Positions 16,171-16,919 of a stretch of 16,919 nt of DNA are shown piece by piece. This stretch comes from JAWXUK01 sp044432725 (GTDB lineage: Bacteria; Bacillota; Clostridia; Oscillospirales; Oscillospiraceae). The position numbers were made by a program, and so were the translations under genes. The stretch is from assembly GCA_044432725.1 (NCBI GenBank), contig JAWXUL010000039.1:1-16919 (forward strand). The letters are read 5' to 3'. The notes under the pieces were generated by a model that was given only the letters and a program-made list of their open reading frames with translations, did not search any database and was not told where the DNA came from. Each line of letters opens with the position of its first letter. The first letter of the stretch is position 1.

Positions 16171-16791
16171 TCAAGTGTTTCTCTCATTTTTCTCGCCTTT
16201 AATTTTTTCCTCATTTTTCCATCTTGAAAAAGTGGATCTTGATACCCCTAGCCTACGTGCGGCTTCAGAGGAAGAAATTTCTTTTTTCCTGTTCATTGTG
16301 TACACACACTGAAATGACTTAGGTTTTTTTATTTTGGGGCGACCAAAAATAGTCCCTTTGTTTTTTGCAACAGCAATCCCCTCTGCTTGCCGTTGACGAA
16401 TATTTTCACGTTCCGTTTGTGCTACATAGCACAATATTTGTAGTACCAGATCAGCAACAAAAACACCTGTCAGATCTTTGTCTTTTTTTCGAGTGTCCAG
16501 AAGAGGCATATCGAGAACAACAATACTGGTTAACTTTTCCTTCGTTATTATCCTCCATTGCTCCAAAATCTCATCATAATTTCTTCCTAGACGGTCTATG
16601 CTTTTTATAACAATGCAATCTCCCTCTTGTAATTTATCGAGCAATTCTAAATACGCTGGTCGATTAAAATCCTTACCACTTTGTTTATCCATGTACAATG
16701 AATTTTTCTCAATTCCAAATTCATCCATTGCACTGAGTTGCCTTGCTTCATTTTGTTCCTTTGTCGACACCCTAATATAGCCGTATTCCAT
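16171..16791 (-). CDS. Small serine recombinase (resolvase/invertase family)
   Basis: The 206-residue protein has the layout and length of Tn3-type resolvases and DNA invertases. The N-terminus YGYIRVST carries the catalytic serine (S9) with R7. R67 and R70 in SIDRLGR correspond to the catalytic arginines. QTERENIRQRQAEGI (125-139) is the conserved start of the dimer-forming E helix. The C-terminus holds a helix-turn-helix at about 172-193 (ISSSEAARRLGVSRSTFSRW). It joins or resolves DNA at short dyad sites through a covalent serine intermediate. Three related dyads lie directly downstream and are candidate sites. AAGGAG precedes the ATG. It has its own promoter and terminator and appears intact. 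Whether it acts as a resolvase or an invertase cannot be decided from its sequence alone. Confidence 0.93.
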   Translation of the reverse strand: MEYGYIRVSTKEQNEARQLSAMDEFGIEKNSLYMDKQSGKDFNRPAYLELLDKLQEGDCIVIKSIDRLGRNYDEILEQWRIITKEKLTSIVVLDMPLLDTRKKDKDLTGVFVADLVLQILCYVAQTERENIRQRQAEGIAVAKNKGTIFGRPKIKKPKSFQCVYTMNRKKEISSSEAARRLGVSRSTFSRWKNEEKIKGEKNERNT

Positions 16792-16822
16792 AATTCACTC
16801 CTTACAGTTAGTTCAATAAAAT

Positions 16823-16849
16823 ATTATAAGGAAGTAACCCATTTGTCAA
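16823..16849 (-). promoter_or_regulatory. Promoter of the recombinase gene
   Basis: On the minus strand a perfect TTGACA (-35, 16844-16849) is followed by TATAAT (16823-16828, 15-base spacer), with the overlapping TAATAT giving a 17-base spacer. It lies about 30 bp upstream of the recombinase start codon. The rest of the right-hand flank (16850-16919) shows no gene I can support. Confidence 0.72.
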
Positions 16850-16919
16850 ACAATCAAGAATCAGGTGATATTTTGTGTTTAATTCATGTCATCCCCCTCA
16901 TCCCATCAAATTCCAGTCC

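Noticed and set aside
16880..16919. Possible C-terminal end of an upstream gene on the minus strand
   Set aside because: Two frames end within this stretch, but each shows only a few codons, so neither can be supported.

Overview
The window reads as an AT-rich Gram-positive (Bacillota, probably Clostridia-like) genome segment. The signs are strong AGGAGG-type ribosome binding sites, GTG and TTG as well as ATG starts, U-tract terminators and a surface protein with SLH (S-layer homology) domains. Every gene I can support lies on the minus strand, so the region is read from right to left. A serine recombinase at the right end and the cut-off start of a small membrane protein at the left end suggest accessory cargo, possibly within an integrative or conjugative element. 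That setting is inference.

Layout in the direction of transcription: (1) a serine recombinase (16791-16171) with its own promoter and terminator. (2) A 263-bp intergenic region holding the terminator and three related dyad-type repeats. (3) A tightly packed run of seven genes: a HerA/VirB4-like ATPase with a Ser/Gly-rich insert; a small disordered charged protein; a cytoplasmic protein with BIG2-type Ig domains; a short Hsp70 that lacks most of its lid; a membrane-anchored TPR protein with a degenerate J-like domain; a 535-residue acidic protein; and an unrecognised 198-residue protein. Gaps are 11-30 bp except for one of 69 bp. (4) Only 24 bp further on, a RiPP-type module: a 39-codon Cys-containing precursor peptide behind a near-perfect ribosome binding site, a hairpin, a PqqD-like (RRE) protein and a radical SAM/SPASM maturase whose start overlaps the RRE stop. 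(5) A short reading frame broken by one in-frame stop, then a large secreted BspA-type leucine-rich repeat protein with SLH anchors. (6) A strong terminator, then the partial membrane protein.

A working model: the ATPase, Hsp70, J-like/TPR and Ig-domain proteins form an ATP-driven chaperone or remodelling assembly tethered to the membrane through the J-like/TPR protein, with the two disordered acidic proteins as flexible adaptors or clients. The RiPP module makes a radical-modified, Cys-containing peptide. The close spacing suggests the two modules are expressed together, but a functional link is inference. I recognise no dedicated RiPP exporter, leader peptidase or immunity gene here.

The part most worth attention is this pairing of a HerA-like ATPase/Hsp70/J-like/Ig-domain operon with an RRE plus radical-SAM peptide pathway whose precursor is short enough to be missed by routine annotation.
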